Made by a program: the position numbers and the translations under genes. From positions 186,001 to 250,000 of the forward strand of contig JACJXR010000002.1 in the NCBI GenBank assembly GCA_020636505.1: a DNA stretch of 64,000 nt, written 5' to 3'. Origin of the DNA: Chitinophagales bacterium (GTDB lineage Bacteria; Bacteroidota; Bacteroidia; Chitinophagales; Chitinophagaceae). Below the pieces are notes generated by a model that saw nothing but the letters and a program-made list of their open reading frames with translations, made no database searches and had not been told where the DNA came from. Shown here in pieces: positions 10,247 to 18,961 of this stretch; the stretch's first letter is position 1; each line of letters starts with the position of its first letter.

Positions 10247-10450
10247 ATGAAAAAACTTTTATTCATTACCCTAGCAATGTTTGCAGTAGGATTTACCTCT
10301 TGCAAAAAAGACCACACTTGTGAGTGTGTAGATGATGAAACAGGTGAAGTTCTAGTGACTAGAACCATCAACAATACGAAGCCACTTGCAAAAACAGAAT
10401 GTGAAACATCTAACCTTGCAGGTTTTGGTATCACTTGTAAGATCAAATAA
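10247..10450 (+). CDS. Small Cys-rich lipoprotein, paralogue of the gene at 9848
   Basis: This 67-residue protein has a lipoprotein signal with lipobox FTSC (lipidated Cys19), followed by KKDHTCECVDDETGE and ending in CKIK. The Cys pattern resembles the gene 200 bases upstream. It has its own upstream region of about 180 bases and its own terminator. The residue content suggests a small periplasmic or outer-membrane-anchored domain held by disulfides. No family name was recognised. Confidence 0.7.
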   Translation: MKKLLFITLAMFAVGFTSCKKDHTCECVDDETGEVLVTRTINNTKPLAKTECETSNLAGFGITCKIK

Positions 10451-10468
10451 GAACTTTGATACTTCAAT

Positions 10469-10499
10469 AAAAAAGGGGAGCAATTGCTCCCCTTTTTTT
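10469..10499. terminator. Bidirectional terminator
   Basis: A perfect palindrome of 30 bases (10469-10498) with a GC-rich core GGGGAGC/GCTCCCC sits between A-runs and T-runs. It lies between two convergent genes and can terminate transcription from both. Confidence 0.88.
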
Positions 10500-10522
10500 A
10501 GTCTATGCTTATTCTTCTTTGC

Positions 10523-13501
10523 TTATTGCAATAAGGTCACGTTACCTTGCTTTTTAATCGTTTTACCACTTGGTGTAACAGCTTCTATGCTGTATATGTA
10601 TACACCCATCGGCTGCAATTGACCGTTGTAAGTACCGTCCCAACCTTCGTTCACATCATTGCTTTCGTACACCTTCGTACCCCAGCGGTTGTACACCTCA
10701 AAACGCTTCAGATTAACATCACCTCTCGCTTTGATTTTCAAGGTGTTGTTTCCGCCATGTGTATGTGGTGTGAAGGCATTCGGGATATCTACATAGCTAT
10801 CGTTTACAACCAATACATCAACTGAATCCACAACAGTACAACCTGCATCCGTACGACCTTGTACGATGTATCTGGTGTTCACATCAGGTTTCACCAACGG
10901 ATTGGCCACATCTGCGTAGCTCAAGCCCAACGGTGGGAACCAGCTGTAATAGGTACAGTTACCCGACGGATCCATGCGATAGCTCTCACCCGGATACAAG
11001 GTCACCGTATCAGGAACTTCCATCACCGCCCTCGGACGTACTCGGATAGTTATCTCGTTGGTATCCAAACAGCCTGTGCTGTCCTTACCGTATACTATGA
11101 ACTTCTGATCAGACACCGGCCATACTCTCGGCTGTTGACTGCTCACACTGCTGATGTTGAAATCAGGTGCCCAGTAGAAGCTAGGCTCTCCACCTACATT
11201 CATCGCGATGGTCATTGTATCTCCCGGACATATCGCCGTATCGTTAGGCAACAACAGGAAGTCCGCAGGGAACACCGTCAGATTCACACTTGCTGTAGAC
11301 GCACAACCCGCTTCAGGAGTCTTGGCCTCAAGGGTCAGGGTGACTGTTCCTTCAGACGTGGCCGAGAAAATTGGGTCTATCCTATTAGGGTAGTTGAGCG
11401 ATGCACCCGGAGTCCAAGTATATATGTAGTTGGTAAAGCTCGTAGGTGATACCACACCATGCATCTGCATCGTATCTCCGTAACACATTTGGTCGTCGTC
11501 ATCCACCAGTACGGTAGGATTAGGCTCTACTGTGATTACAAAGCCTGTAACACTGTCCGGACAGTTTGGATATTTACCTGTAAGCGTATAGTAATGCTTA
11601 CCTGTATCCGCAGGACCTATCTCAGTAGGGATAACAGATGCCTGAGGGTTGAATGCAGCTCCCGGATCGTCCTTGCTCTCCCACAGGTATGTATAAAGTG
11701 GGTCGCCTTTACCGCGTATCTTAACTACTTCTCCTTGACATATCGCAGTATCAGGGTTATCGATGTTGAAACCGTCCAATATGGTCACTACAATCGTATC
11801 CAAGGTCTTACAACGGTTAACATCGGAACCGACAGACAAATAGTATGCACGGTCGTTCTTGATCTTAACAGTAGGATTAGGAATGTTATCGCTACTTAAC
11901 CCTGTGGCAGGTGTCCATTTTGTATTATATGTCACTCCCGATTGAGTTATGATACCTGCATCCAAAACAATAGGATTGTCAGGACATGTGGTTGTATCGG
12001 GCTGACCGTTAAGATTCGGTCCCTTCTCAACTGTTATCACAACGGTATCTTTATTGCTGTTCGGGCAATACTGGTTAATTGTGGAGACCACTTGGTATGT
12101 AGTAGTCACAGTAGGCTGACCGATTGGACCGGGGCCTGTTTTAGGGAAGCCTGTTGGGTCATTACCTGCTATCACGCTCCATTGATAATCTCCACCGCCT
12201 GATACTCCGAGGAATGTCGGCTCACCCAAACAGATGTTCGTATCAGGAGACGCTTTTATATTAGGCCAGATAAATATGGATATGTCGCGCACATATTGCA
12301 ACAATATCCCGGGTGGCCTACATGTGGAATCCTTGATAGTTATTTGGAAGTTATGTGTCTTACCTGCATCTCCTGCAGCAGGTGTCCATGAGAAACATGC
12401 ACGAACAGAGTCTTTCCCCAAATTGCTATAGGTAATATTTGCAGCAGGTATGGATGTTATTAAGTTGTCTTCCGCAAGTAAAATACCTCCTGTATCGACC
12501 GACTTGATATCGAAACAGAAATTGAGCGGTTGTCCAATACATCCTGCAAAGCTTCCATTAGGTAAGTATACACCTCCTATAAACTCATTCTTAGGCGTGT
12601 CTATTTTCGGAGGTTGAATATTACATACTATCACCTGTACCTGCACATCCCTCATAATGGAACCTATCTCTTGACCATTTCTATATTCACGAGTACGTAC
12701 TGTAAGTGCATGCTGTCCCTGTTGACCCGCAGTAAACGTCATCTGACCGGTATTACCATTCAAATTAAATGTATTGTTAGTCTGGAACGGGTTATTCGTA
12801 AAGTTGATGGGCGGAGACATGGCTGTCAAACCTACTTGAGTAGGATTGGCCGTACAGCTTGTTGCTGTAAGAGGCCTCATCAATTCAGTATATAAAGAGT
12901 CACCATCCGAATCACGAGCACCGTTGTTGTAAGAAAACTGTTGGCCAATACACACATACGGTATCGGCTTGATGGAATAGAACGGAGACGAGTTAACCCA
13001 TGATATGGCACTGTTGAAACGTGTTGCCACATATAGATTACCACCACCTATGTTCTGACTACCGTTACGTGCATTTATGGAAACAGAAAAAGTCCATGCG
13101 TTACACTTCAACGGTAACGTCTCAATACGAGAATACCACCACTCACGATATCCCGGTAATGGAGATCCTCCCAAAATACATTTATTCGGGAATTGAGAAC
13201 AGCCAGCTGACACAGGTGAACCGTTGGCACGATTATCGGGAGGCAATGTCCCTCCCCATTTAGACATGTCACGAGTGAAGGTCTGATTGGTACAGTCGTT
13301 ATGAATGCACACTTGCACAGAGCCGGGCTCTGAAATACCGGTACAGTCGCGGTAAAATTTGAAAAACAGCTGATATGTGGAGTCACTTATATGTACATAA
13401 ATGATCTCTCCACCTGCGGCATGCGAGGCTTGTGCCTTTTCAGACATGGCACCTACCATCAGGCAGCACAGGATCAATGTTTGTAATAATATTTTTTTCA
13501 T
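10523..13501 (-). CDS. Large T9SS type B surface protein with HxAGGE N-terminal module
   Basis: This 992-residue protein is the largest relative of the array at 1-7.7 kb. A signal peptide (MKKILLQTLILCCLMVGAMS to KAQA) is followed by the SHAAGGE module with FYRDCTG, NPFQTNNTF and IMRDVQVQV. Then come about six Ig-like units, most beginning with an Asp-Thr-X-X-Cys-type motif (PDTNICLGE, PDTTTCPDN, PDTAICQGE, NDTAICPGD). A type B sorting domain (IPNAFTPHTHGGNN to KKQGNVTLLQ) closes it; the usual NGDG calcium-like loop is altered to HTHGGNN here. It lies alone on the minus strand between two bidirectional terminators. It is probably a surface adhesin. Confidence 0.87.
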   Translation of the reverse strand: MKKILLQTLILCCLMVGAMSEKAQASHAAGGEIIYVHISDSTYQLFFKFYRDCTGISEPGSVQVCIHNDCTNQTFTRDMSKWGGTLPPDNRANGSPVSAGCSQFPNKCILGGSPLPGYREWWYSRIETLPLKCNAWTFSVSINARNGSQNIGGGNLYVATRFNSAISWVNSSPFYSIKPIPYVCIGQQFSYNNGARDSDGDSLYTELMRPLTATSCTANPTQVGLTAMSPPINFTNNPFQTNNTFNLNGNTGQMTFTAGQQGQHALTVRTREYRNGQEIGSIMRDVQVQVIVCNIQPPKIDTPKNEFIGGVYLPNGSFAGCIGQPLNFCFDIKSVDTGGILLAEDNLITSIPAANITYSNLGKDSVRACFSWTPAAGDAGKTHNFQITIKDSTCRPPGILLQYVRDISIFIWPNIKASPDTNICLGEPTFLGVSGGGDYQWSVIAGNDPTGFPKTGPGPIGQPTVTTTYQVVSTINQYCPNSNKDTVVITVEKGPNLNGQPDTTTCPDNPIVLDAGIITQSGVTYNTKWTPATGLSSDNIPNPTVKIKNDRAYYLSVGSDVNRCKTLDTIVVTILDGFNIDNPDTAICQGEVVKIRGKGDPLYTYLWESKDDPGAAFNPQASVIPTEIGPADTGKHYYTLTGKYPNCPDSVTGFVITVEPNPTVLVDDDDQMCYGDTMQMHGVVSPTSFTNYIYTWTPGASLNYPNRIDPIFSATSEGTVTLTLEAKTPEAGCASTASVNLTVFPADFLLLPNDTAICPGDTMTIAMNVGGEPSFYWAPDFNISSVSSQQPRVWPVSDQKFIVYGKDSTGCLDTNEITIRVRPRAVMEVPDTVTLYPGESYRMDPSGNCTYYSWFPPLGLSYADVANPLVKPDVNTRYIVQGRTDAGCTVVDSVDVLVVNDSYVDIPNAFTPHTHGGNNTLKIKARGDVNLKRFEVYNRWGTKVYESNDVNEGWDGTYNGQLQPMGVYIYSIEAVTPSGKTIKKQGNVTLLQ

Positions 13502-13669
13502 AGTACCACTAGTTTTAAACTGCGATAATTAAACGAGTATATACACAGAAAGACCTATGGTTTTAACATTTTAGTTGGGTAACAATAATAAAACATTATT
13601 GATATTATCAAAAGTTAATAAGATGACTATAGAATTGAAACTTCCAGTTACAAGCGGCATATGGGCATA

Positions 13670-13696
13670 AAAAAGCCCCGCAATGCGGGGCTTTTT
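13670..13696. terminator. Terminator of fusA
   Basis: The stem GCCCCGC/GCGGGGC with an AAT loop is flanked by A-run and T-run. It lies 31 bases after the fusA stop on the minus strand. Confidence 0.88.
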
Positions 13697-13726
13697 CTAT
13701 TATAACCGTCTGTTATTATTTATCGA

Positions 13727-15871
13727 TTATTCAGCACTCACTTTACCTTTTGCTTTTGCTACAACTTCTTCCTCAATGTTCTTAGGAGCAGGTGCGTAGT
13801 GGCTGAACTCCATTACAGAAGAAGCACGACCTGAAGACAATGAACGAAGTTGAGTAACATAACCGAACATTTCGCTCAACGGCACTTTGGCTTTTATCAC
13901 CTGTGCGTTGTTACGAGTGTCCATGCCTTCCAACATTGCGCGACGGCGGTTCAAGTCACCTGTTACGTCACCCATGTATTGTTCAGGGGTGATTACCTCA
14001 ACTTTCATGATCGGCTCAAGTATTTGAGGCTTGGCTTTTTTACCCGCTTCACGGAATGCACTCTTAGCACAAAGTTCAAACGCCATTGCATCGGAGTCAA
14101 CTTGGTGGAAAGAGCCATCAAACAATCTTACTCTCAAGTTGTCGACAGGGTATCCCGCCAACACACCTGTTGTCATTGAAGTTTGGAAACCTTTCTGAAT
14201 AGCAGGGATGAATTCTTTAGGGATGGAACCACCGAAGATATCATTGATGAACTGATACTTACCGTTTCCTTCTTCTTTCAAGAAAGCTTCGTCAGCAGGT
14301 CCGATCTCTATCTGAATATCGGCGAATTTACCCTTACCACCTGTTTGTTTCTTATATGTTTCACGGTGCTGAATTTGCATTGTGAAAGCCTCTTTGTAAG
14401 CAACCTGAGGAGCACCTTGGTTGATCTCAACCTTGAACTCACGTCTCATACGGTCAACTATGATATCCAAGTGAAGCTCACCCATACCTTGAAGGATGGT
14501 TTGGCCTGTTTCTTCGTCTGTATTTACACGTAGTGTAGGATCTTCTTCAACAAGCTTGGCAATGGCCATACCCATTTTCTCAACGTCAGCCTTGGTTTTA
14601 GGCTCAACTGCAATCGCGATAACCGGATCAGGTATGAACATGTTCTCAAGTATGATCGGATGATCTTCATCACACAAAGTATCACCTGTTTTGATGTCTT
14701 TGAAACCTACTGCTGCACCGATGTCACCTGCCTCGATCTTCTCGATCGGGTTTTGCTTGTTGGCGTGCATTTGCATGATACGGCTGATACGCTCTTTACG
14801 TCCGCTACGCATGTTGAATGCATAAGAACCTGCGTCCAACTTACCGCTGTAACAACGGAAGAATGCCAAGCGACCAACGAATGGATCAGTCATGATCTTA
14901 AATGCCAATGCAGCGAAAGGTTCGTTTGCATCCGGCTTACGGGAGATAGGCTCACCTGACTCCGTAGTACCATTGATAGCCTCGATATCAACCGGGCTAG
15001 GCAGGTAACGGATAACCGCATCCAAAGCTGTTTGTACACCTTTGTTTTTATATGCAGAACCACAAAGCATTGGGATGATACTTAGATCGATCGTTGCTTT
15101 ACGGATAGCTGCGTGTATCTCTTCTTCAGTAATTGTATCAGGATCGTCGAAGAATTTCTCCATCAACGCATCATCATATTCAGCTACTGCTTCAACCAAC
15201 TCAGCACGGTATTGGTTAGCTTCATCAACCATGTCTGCAGGTATTTCACCTTCGGTATAAGTCATACCTTGAGTTGAGTCGTCCCATACAACGGATTTCA
15301 TTGTAATAAGGTTAACGATACCTTTGAAGTTGTCTTCAGCACCGATAGGCAACTGAAGAGGAACAGCTTTTGCACCCAACATGTCACGCACTTGCTTAAC
15401 AACCATAAGAAAGTCAGCACCGATACGGTCCATCTTGTTTACGAAACCGATACGAGGAACTCTGTAACGGTTAGCCTGACGCCAAACTGTTTCAGACTGA
15501 GGCTCAACGCCGTCAACCGCTGAAAACAATGCAACAAGACCGTCCAATACACGCATAGAACGCTCCACCTCAACCGTAAAGTCAACGTGGCCCGGAGTAT
15601 CGATGATGTTGAACTTGTATTGTTTTGTATCATCTACAGGCTGGCCCTGTACGGTAGGGAAGTTCCAGAAACATGTTGTAGCAGCAGACGTAATGGTAAT
15701 ACCACGCTCCTGCTCCTGCGCCATCCAGTCCATTGTGGCAGCACCGTCGTGCACCTCACCTATTTTGTGGTTGATACCGGTATAATAAAGTATACGTTCT
15801 GTCGTAGTGGTTTTACCCGCGTCAATGTGCGCTGCAATACCAAAGTTGCGCTGTAAGCGTAAGTCTGCCAT
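13727..15871 (-). CDS. fusA: Translation elongation factor G
   Basis: EF-G is the GTPase that drives ribosome translocation and, with RRF, ribosome recycling. The 714-residue protein is full length. The P-loop AHIDAGKTT sits at residues 14-22, followed by DTPGH and NKMD of the GTPase domain, then the usual domains II-V, ending in a short charged tail. Normally fusA sits in the str operon with rpsL and rpsG; here it stands alone between an adhesin gene and htrA. The canonical sequence argues for the main EF-G rather than a divergent copy. Its promoter box is at 15917-15924, leaving a leader of about 40 bases. Confidence 0.96.
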   Translation of the reverse strand: MADLRLQRNFGIAAHIDAGKTTTTERILYYTGINHKIGEVHDGAATMDWMAQEQERGITITSAATTCFWNFPTVQGQPVDDTKQYKFNIIDTPGHVDFTVEVERSMRVLDGLVALFSAVDGVEPQSETVWRQANRYRVPRIGFVNKMDRIGADFLMVVKQVRDMLGAKAVPLQLPIGAEDNFKGIVNLITMKSVVWDDSTQGMTYTEGEIPADMVDEANQYRAELVEAVAEYDDALMEKFFDDPDTITEEEIHAAIRKATIDLSIIPMLCGSAYKNKGVQTALDAVIRYLPSPVDIEAINGTTESGEPISRKPDANEPFAALAFKIMTDPFVGRLAFFRCYSGKLDAGSYAFNMRSGRKERISRIMQMHANKQNPIEKIEAGDIGAAVGFKDIKTGDTLCDEDHPIILENMFIPDPVIAIAVEPKTKADVEKMGMAIAKLVEEDPTLRVNTDEETGQTILQGMGELHLDIIVDRMRREFKVEINQGAPQVAYKEAFTMQIQHRETYKKQTGGKGKFADIQIEIGPADEAFLKEEGNGKYQFINDIFGGSIPKEFIPAIQKGFQTSMTTGVLAGYPVDNLRVRLFDGSFHQVDSDAMAFELCAKSAFREAGKKAKPQILEPIMKVEVITPEQYMGDVTGDLNRRRAMLEGMDTRNNAQVIKAKVPLSEMFGYVTQLRSLSSGRASSVMEFSHYAPAPKNIEEEVVAKAKGKVSAE

Positions 15872-15916
15872 TGTTTCAGATTATTGAAATATTTAAAATT
15901 TTTTTTAATTGAGGTG

Positions 15917-15924
15917 CAAAGGTA
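15917..15924 (-). promoter_or_regulatory. -7 promoter box TACCTTTG for fusA
   Basis: A perfect TAnnTTTG box on the minus strand, 45 bases before the fusA ATG. The 237-base divergent region also holds the htrA promoter and an imperfect hairpin at 16003-16033. Confidence 0.55.
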
Positions 15925-16059
15925 GTGATTTTCGACTTAAAAAAGCGCTTCTTTACAAACAGATTATTTAGGGCCTAGAACAGAGCATTTTAACGTTTCA
16001 ATAAAGCCTTTGCGGCAACTTCGCGGGGCTTTTAACAGTTCTATAATAGGCACCGGTTT

Positions 16060-16067
16060 TATATTTG
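16060..16067 (+). promoter_or_regulatory. -7 promoter box TATATTTG for htrA
   Basis: A TAnnTTTG match 41 bases before the htrA ATG. A good AAGGAG ribosome-binding site at 16098-16103, rare in this window, supports the start at 16109. Confidence 0.5.
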
Positions 16068-16108
16068 TGGTAGGTACAATAAAAAGCACAAAAAAATAAG
16101 GAGCGACT

Positions 16109-17587
16109 ATGAAAAACAGGATCATCCCCGTTATTCTAACGGCAGCAGCCACATCGTTGCTGACATTCTTTATTGTAGGCAAGGTACTGCCCGGCAACAT
16201 TCTTTCTTCTGCAAAGAACAGCGAGACGGAATTACCTGTGAATTATGCCCGTTATACGGGTAACAATGTCATCGCAAGTACGCCACCCGCAGACTTTCAA
16301 CCGGCTGCAGAGTCGAGTGTTCAAGCCGTCGTACACATTAAAACAAAAATGAATGGGAAAGAGGTCGTATTCAAACGCCAATCGTTTTGGGGCGACTTTT
16401 ACGAAAGAGGCTTTATGCCACCGCAAATGGGCGCAGGCTCAGGTGTTGTAATCTCTCCCAAAGGATATATTGTAACAAACAACCATGTGGTGGCCAATGC
16501 GGACGAAGTGACGGTAACATTCAACGACCGTTTTACCACCGATGCCAAGGTAATAGCCACAGACCCTTCAACAGACATTGCGGTCTTGAAAGTGTTGAAT
16601 ATGGAGGAGGAGCATATACCATATATGGAATTTGGCAATTCCGACGATGTGCGGTTGGGGCAATGGGTACTTGCTGTCGGTTACCCTCTTACACTTGATG
16701 CAACGGTTACAGCAGGCATCGTAAGTGCGAAAGGCCGTTCTTTGGGTATCAACAGAACCCAATCTGCAACTGCTGTTGAATCCTTCATTCAGACCGATGC
16801 TGCGGTTAACCCAGGTAACAGCGGAGGTGCGCTTGTAAATACAAAAGGACAATTGATAGGTATCAACTCTGCAATCGCTTCTCCTACCGGCTCATATGCA
16901 GGTTATTCATACGCCATCCCATCAAACCTTGTAAAAAAGGTGGTGGATGACATTATAGAGTTTGGAACCGTTCAACGAGCCTTTTTAGGCATCGGCTATA
17001 AGGATGCGAAGATGCTGTCAGTAGACGAGATAAGGGAATTGGGAATAGATAAACAAGACGGTGTATATGTATCAAAAGTGATGGAAGATGGGGCCGCACA
17101 AAAAGCCGGCATCAAAGAAGGGGACTTTATCACTGCCGTCAATGGCATGCAGATAAACTCATCGCCCGAGCTGTTGGAGCAAATAGCACGCTTCCGTCCC
17201 GGAGATAATGTGAGTGTTACATATGTGAGAAGTGGTAAACCCACACACACAACCGTGGAGTTGAAAAACATTGAGGGCAATACCAAGATCATCAAGACGA
17301 ATGCACCTGCAAAAATGCTGGGAGCCAACCTCGTTTCCTTGAGTAAAGAAGAACTAAGTAAATACAATGTGGCCGGAGGCATAAAGGTTTCAGATATAGA
17401 AAACGGTGTAATTTCTCAACAAACCTCGATGAAAAACGGATTTATAATCACCAAAGCCAATGGAGTGAACATAAACAATGTGCAAGAACTGCAAAACCTG
17501 TTTGCAAACAACTCAGGCAAAATTGAGCTGGCAGGATTTTATCCTGACAGAAACGGTGTATTCTATTACGGTATCAACTTGGACTAA
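16109..17587 (+). CDS. DegP/HtrA-family periplasmic serine protease
   Basis: This 492-residue protein degrades or refolds misfolded envelope proteins. A hydrophobic segment at residues 5-25 is a signal anchor or signal peptide. The trypsin-like domain holds the triad His126 (TNNHVV), Asp156 (DPSTDIAVLKV) and Ser238 (NPGNSGGAL). A PDZ domain follows at about 300-390 (GVYVSKVMEDGAAQKAGIKEGDFI), and a second, more divergent PDZ-like region lies at about 400-490. The strong ribosome-binding site fixes the ATG. It is transcribed divergently from fusA and ends before a hairpin. A DegQ-like assignment is equally possible, so no symbol is given. Confidence 0.93.
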   Translation: MKNRIIPVILTAAATSLLTFFIVGKVLPGNILSSAKNSETELPVNYARYTGNNVIASTPPADFQPAAESSVQAVVHIKTKMNGKEVVFKRQSFWGDFYERGFMPPQMGAGSGVVISPKGYIVTNNHVVANADEVTVTFNDRFTTDAKVIATDPSTDIAVLKVLNMEEEHIPYMEFGNSDDVRLGQWVLAVGYPLTLDATVTAGIVSAKGRSLGINRTQSATAVESFIQTDAAVNPGNSGGALVNTKGQLIGINSAIASPTGSYAGYSYAIPSNLVKKVVDDIIEFGTVQRAFLGIGYKDAKMLSVDEIRELGIDKQDGVYVSKVMEDGAAQKAGIKEGDFITAVNGMQINSSPELLEQIARFRPGDNVSVTYVRSGKPTHTTVELKNIEGNTKIIKTNAPAKMLGANLVSLSKEELSKYNVAGGIKVSDIENGVISQQTSMKNGFIITKANGVNINNVQELQNLFANNSGKIELAGFYPDRNGVFYYGINLD

Positions 17588-17616
17588 GAGGAATAAATTC
17601 AATTGTAATCAATGAT

Positions 17617-17645
17617 AAATGGCTTTTGCAACACAAAAGCCATTT
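17617..17645 (+). terminator. Terminator after the HtrA protease gene
   Basis: A 12-bp stem (17617-17628 with 17634-17645) and a 5-base loop, followed by an AT-rich stretch, 30 bases after the stop codon. Confidence 0.7.
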
Positions 17646-17781
17646 ATTTATATATAAAGAGTGATATCGAAAAAACAAACCAATCGACTTTCAATAAAAG
17701 AATTTTGTAACTAAATTGCCTGTGAAAGCCTGCACCCCCTTAACAAAATTCACTTTGAATTGTATAGCAAAGTAGAATAGT

Positions 17782-17789
17782 TATTTTTG
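17782..17789 (+). promoter_or_regulatory. -7 promoter box TATTTTTG for the ketosynthase gene
   Basis: A TAnnTTTG match 23 bases before the GTG start at 17813. Confidence 0.5.
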
Positions 17790-17812
17790 CAAGTCAAATT
17801 GATATCCAGATA

Positions 17813-18946
17813 GTGAGACCAGTATATATAACACGCCTGTCTAAGTTTTTGCCTAACGAGCCTGTAGAGAATGAAGAAATGGAGGAGATTTTGGGCTTCG
17901 TGAACGGGAAACCATCCAAGGCGAGAAGAATAGTGCTAAGGAACAATGGTATAAAAACTCGCTATTACGCTTTCAGGGACGGTAAAAGCACTCACACCAA
18001 CAACCAAATGGCTGCACAAGCAGTTAAAAACCTGTTTGACGGAGAGCTTCCGATAGACAAACTGCAAGTATTGACAGCCGGAACAACGTCACCTGAACAG
18101 CTTTTACCTTCTCATGCGGCAATGGTTCATGGAGAGTTGGATATACATCGAATAGAATTGATATCGGCAACAGGAGCATGTTGTAGTAGCATACAGGGCA
18201 TGAAATATGCCTACATGGCCATTAAGAGCGGTGACGCTGACATGGCTGCAAGTGTGGGTTCTGAAAAAATGTCTACTTGGATGCACTCATCTCGCTTTCA
18301 ACCTGAGGCTGACAATCTAAGTAGATTGGAAGAAAACCCGATAATAGCATTTGAAAAGGACTTTTTGCGTTGGATGCTCAGCGACGGAGCAGCAGCAGCG
18401 CTTCTGCAAAGTGAACCGAATAAAAACGGAGTCTCTTTCAGAATAGACTGGTTGGAGATAACCTCATTTGCCAATGAGCTCGAGACCTGTATGTATGCGG
18501 GCGCTATAAAGAACAAAGATGCATCGCTTACGGGTTGGAATGATCTTGCCATAGACGACTGGACCAATAAAAGCACCTTCTCTTTAAAGCAAGACACTCG
18601 CCTACTGGGCGACAACATAGTATCTAAAGGAGGTGTATACCTGAAGGAGTTGATGCAAAAGCACAACCTTACTCCAGACAGTGTGGACTATTTCCTTCCG
18701 CACATGTCCAGCGAATTCTTCAGACAACAGGTATACGATAACATGAAAGCCATCGGGCTTGAAATACCTAACGAAAAATGGTTCTATAACCTGACTCGCG
18801 TAGGCAATGTCGGTAGTGCATCACCTTTCCTAATGCTTGAAGAGCTGTTCCATAGTGGCAAGCTGAAACAAGGAGACAGAATACTGGTGATGGTACCGGA
18901 AAGCGCAAGATTTACTTATTCTTATATTTACCTGACCGTAGTCTAA
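17813..18946 (+). CDS. Beta-ketoacyl-ACP synthase III-like enzyme (DarB-type)
   Basis: This 377-residue thiolase-fold enzyme resembles KAS III. The catalytic Cys lies in ATGACCSS (Cys123 or 124), the His in FLPHMSSEF, and the Asn in RVGNVGSAS. The next gene, 15 bases downstream, encodes a DarA-like protein. In characterised dialkylresorcinol and flexirubin clusters, DarB ketosynthase and DarA condense two fatty-acyl-derived precursors into a resorcinol ring. The pairing is therefore strong evidence for the DarB role, although the residues alone would also fit a general KAS III. The start is GTG at 17813; no ATG gives a better N-terminus and no ribosome-binding site is visible. Confidence 0.8.
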   Translation: MRPVYITRLSKFLPNEPVENEEMEEILGFVNGKPSKARRIVLRNNGIKTRYYAFRDGKSTHTNNQMAAQAVKNLFDGELPIDKLQVLTAGTTSPEQLLPSHAAMVHGELDIHRIELISATGACCSSIQGMKYAYMAIKSGDADMAASVGSEKMSTWMHSSRFQPEADNLSRLEENPIIAFEKDFLRWMLSDGAAAALLQSEPNKNGVSFRIDWLEITSFANELETCMYAGAIKNKDASLTGWNDLAIDDWTNKSTFSLKQDTRLLGDNIVSKGGVYLKELMQKHNLTPDSVDYFLPHMSSEFFRQQVYDNMKAIGLEIPNEKWFYNLTRVGNVGSASPFLMLEELFHSGKLKQGDRILVMVPESARFTYSYIYLTVV

Positions 18947-18961
18947 TCTCGGTTCGGCGTC

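Noticed and set aside
10859..11449. Long plus-strand frames opposite the 992-residue surface protein
   Set aside because: Shadow frames of a repeat-rich coding gene; Arg/His-rich with no domain.
16003..16033. Imperfect hairpin AAAGCC...GGCTTT between fusA and htrA
   Set aside because: Several mismatches and no gene ends upstream in that direction, so no terminator was called.
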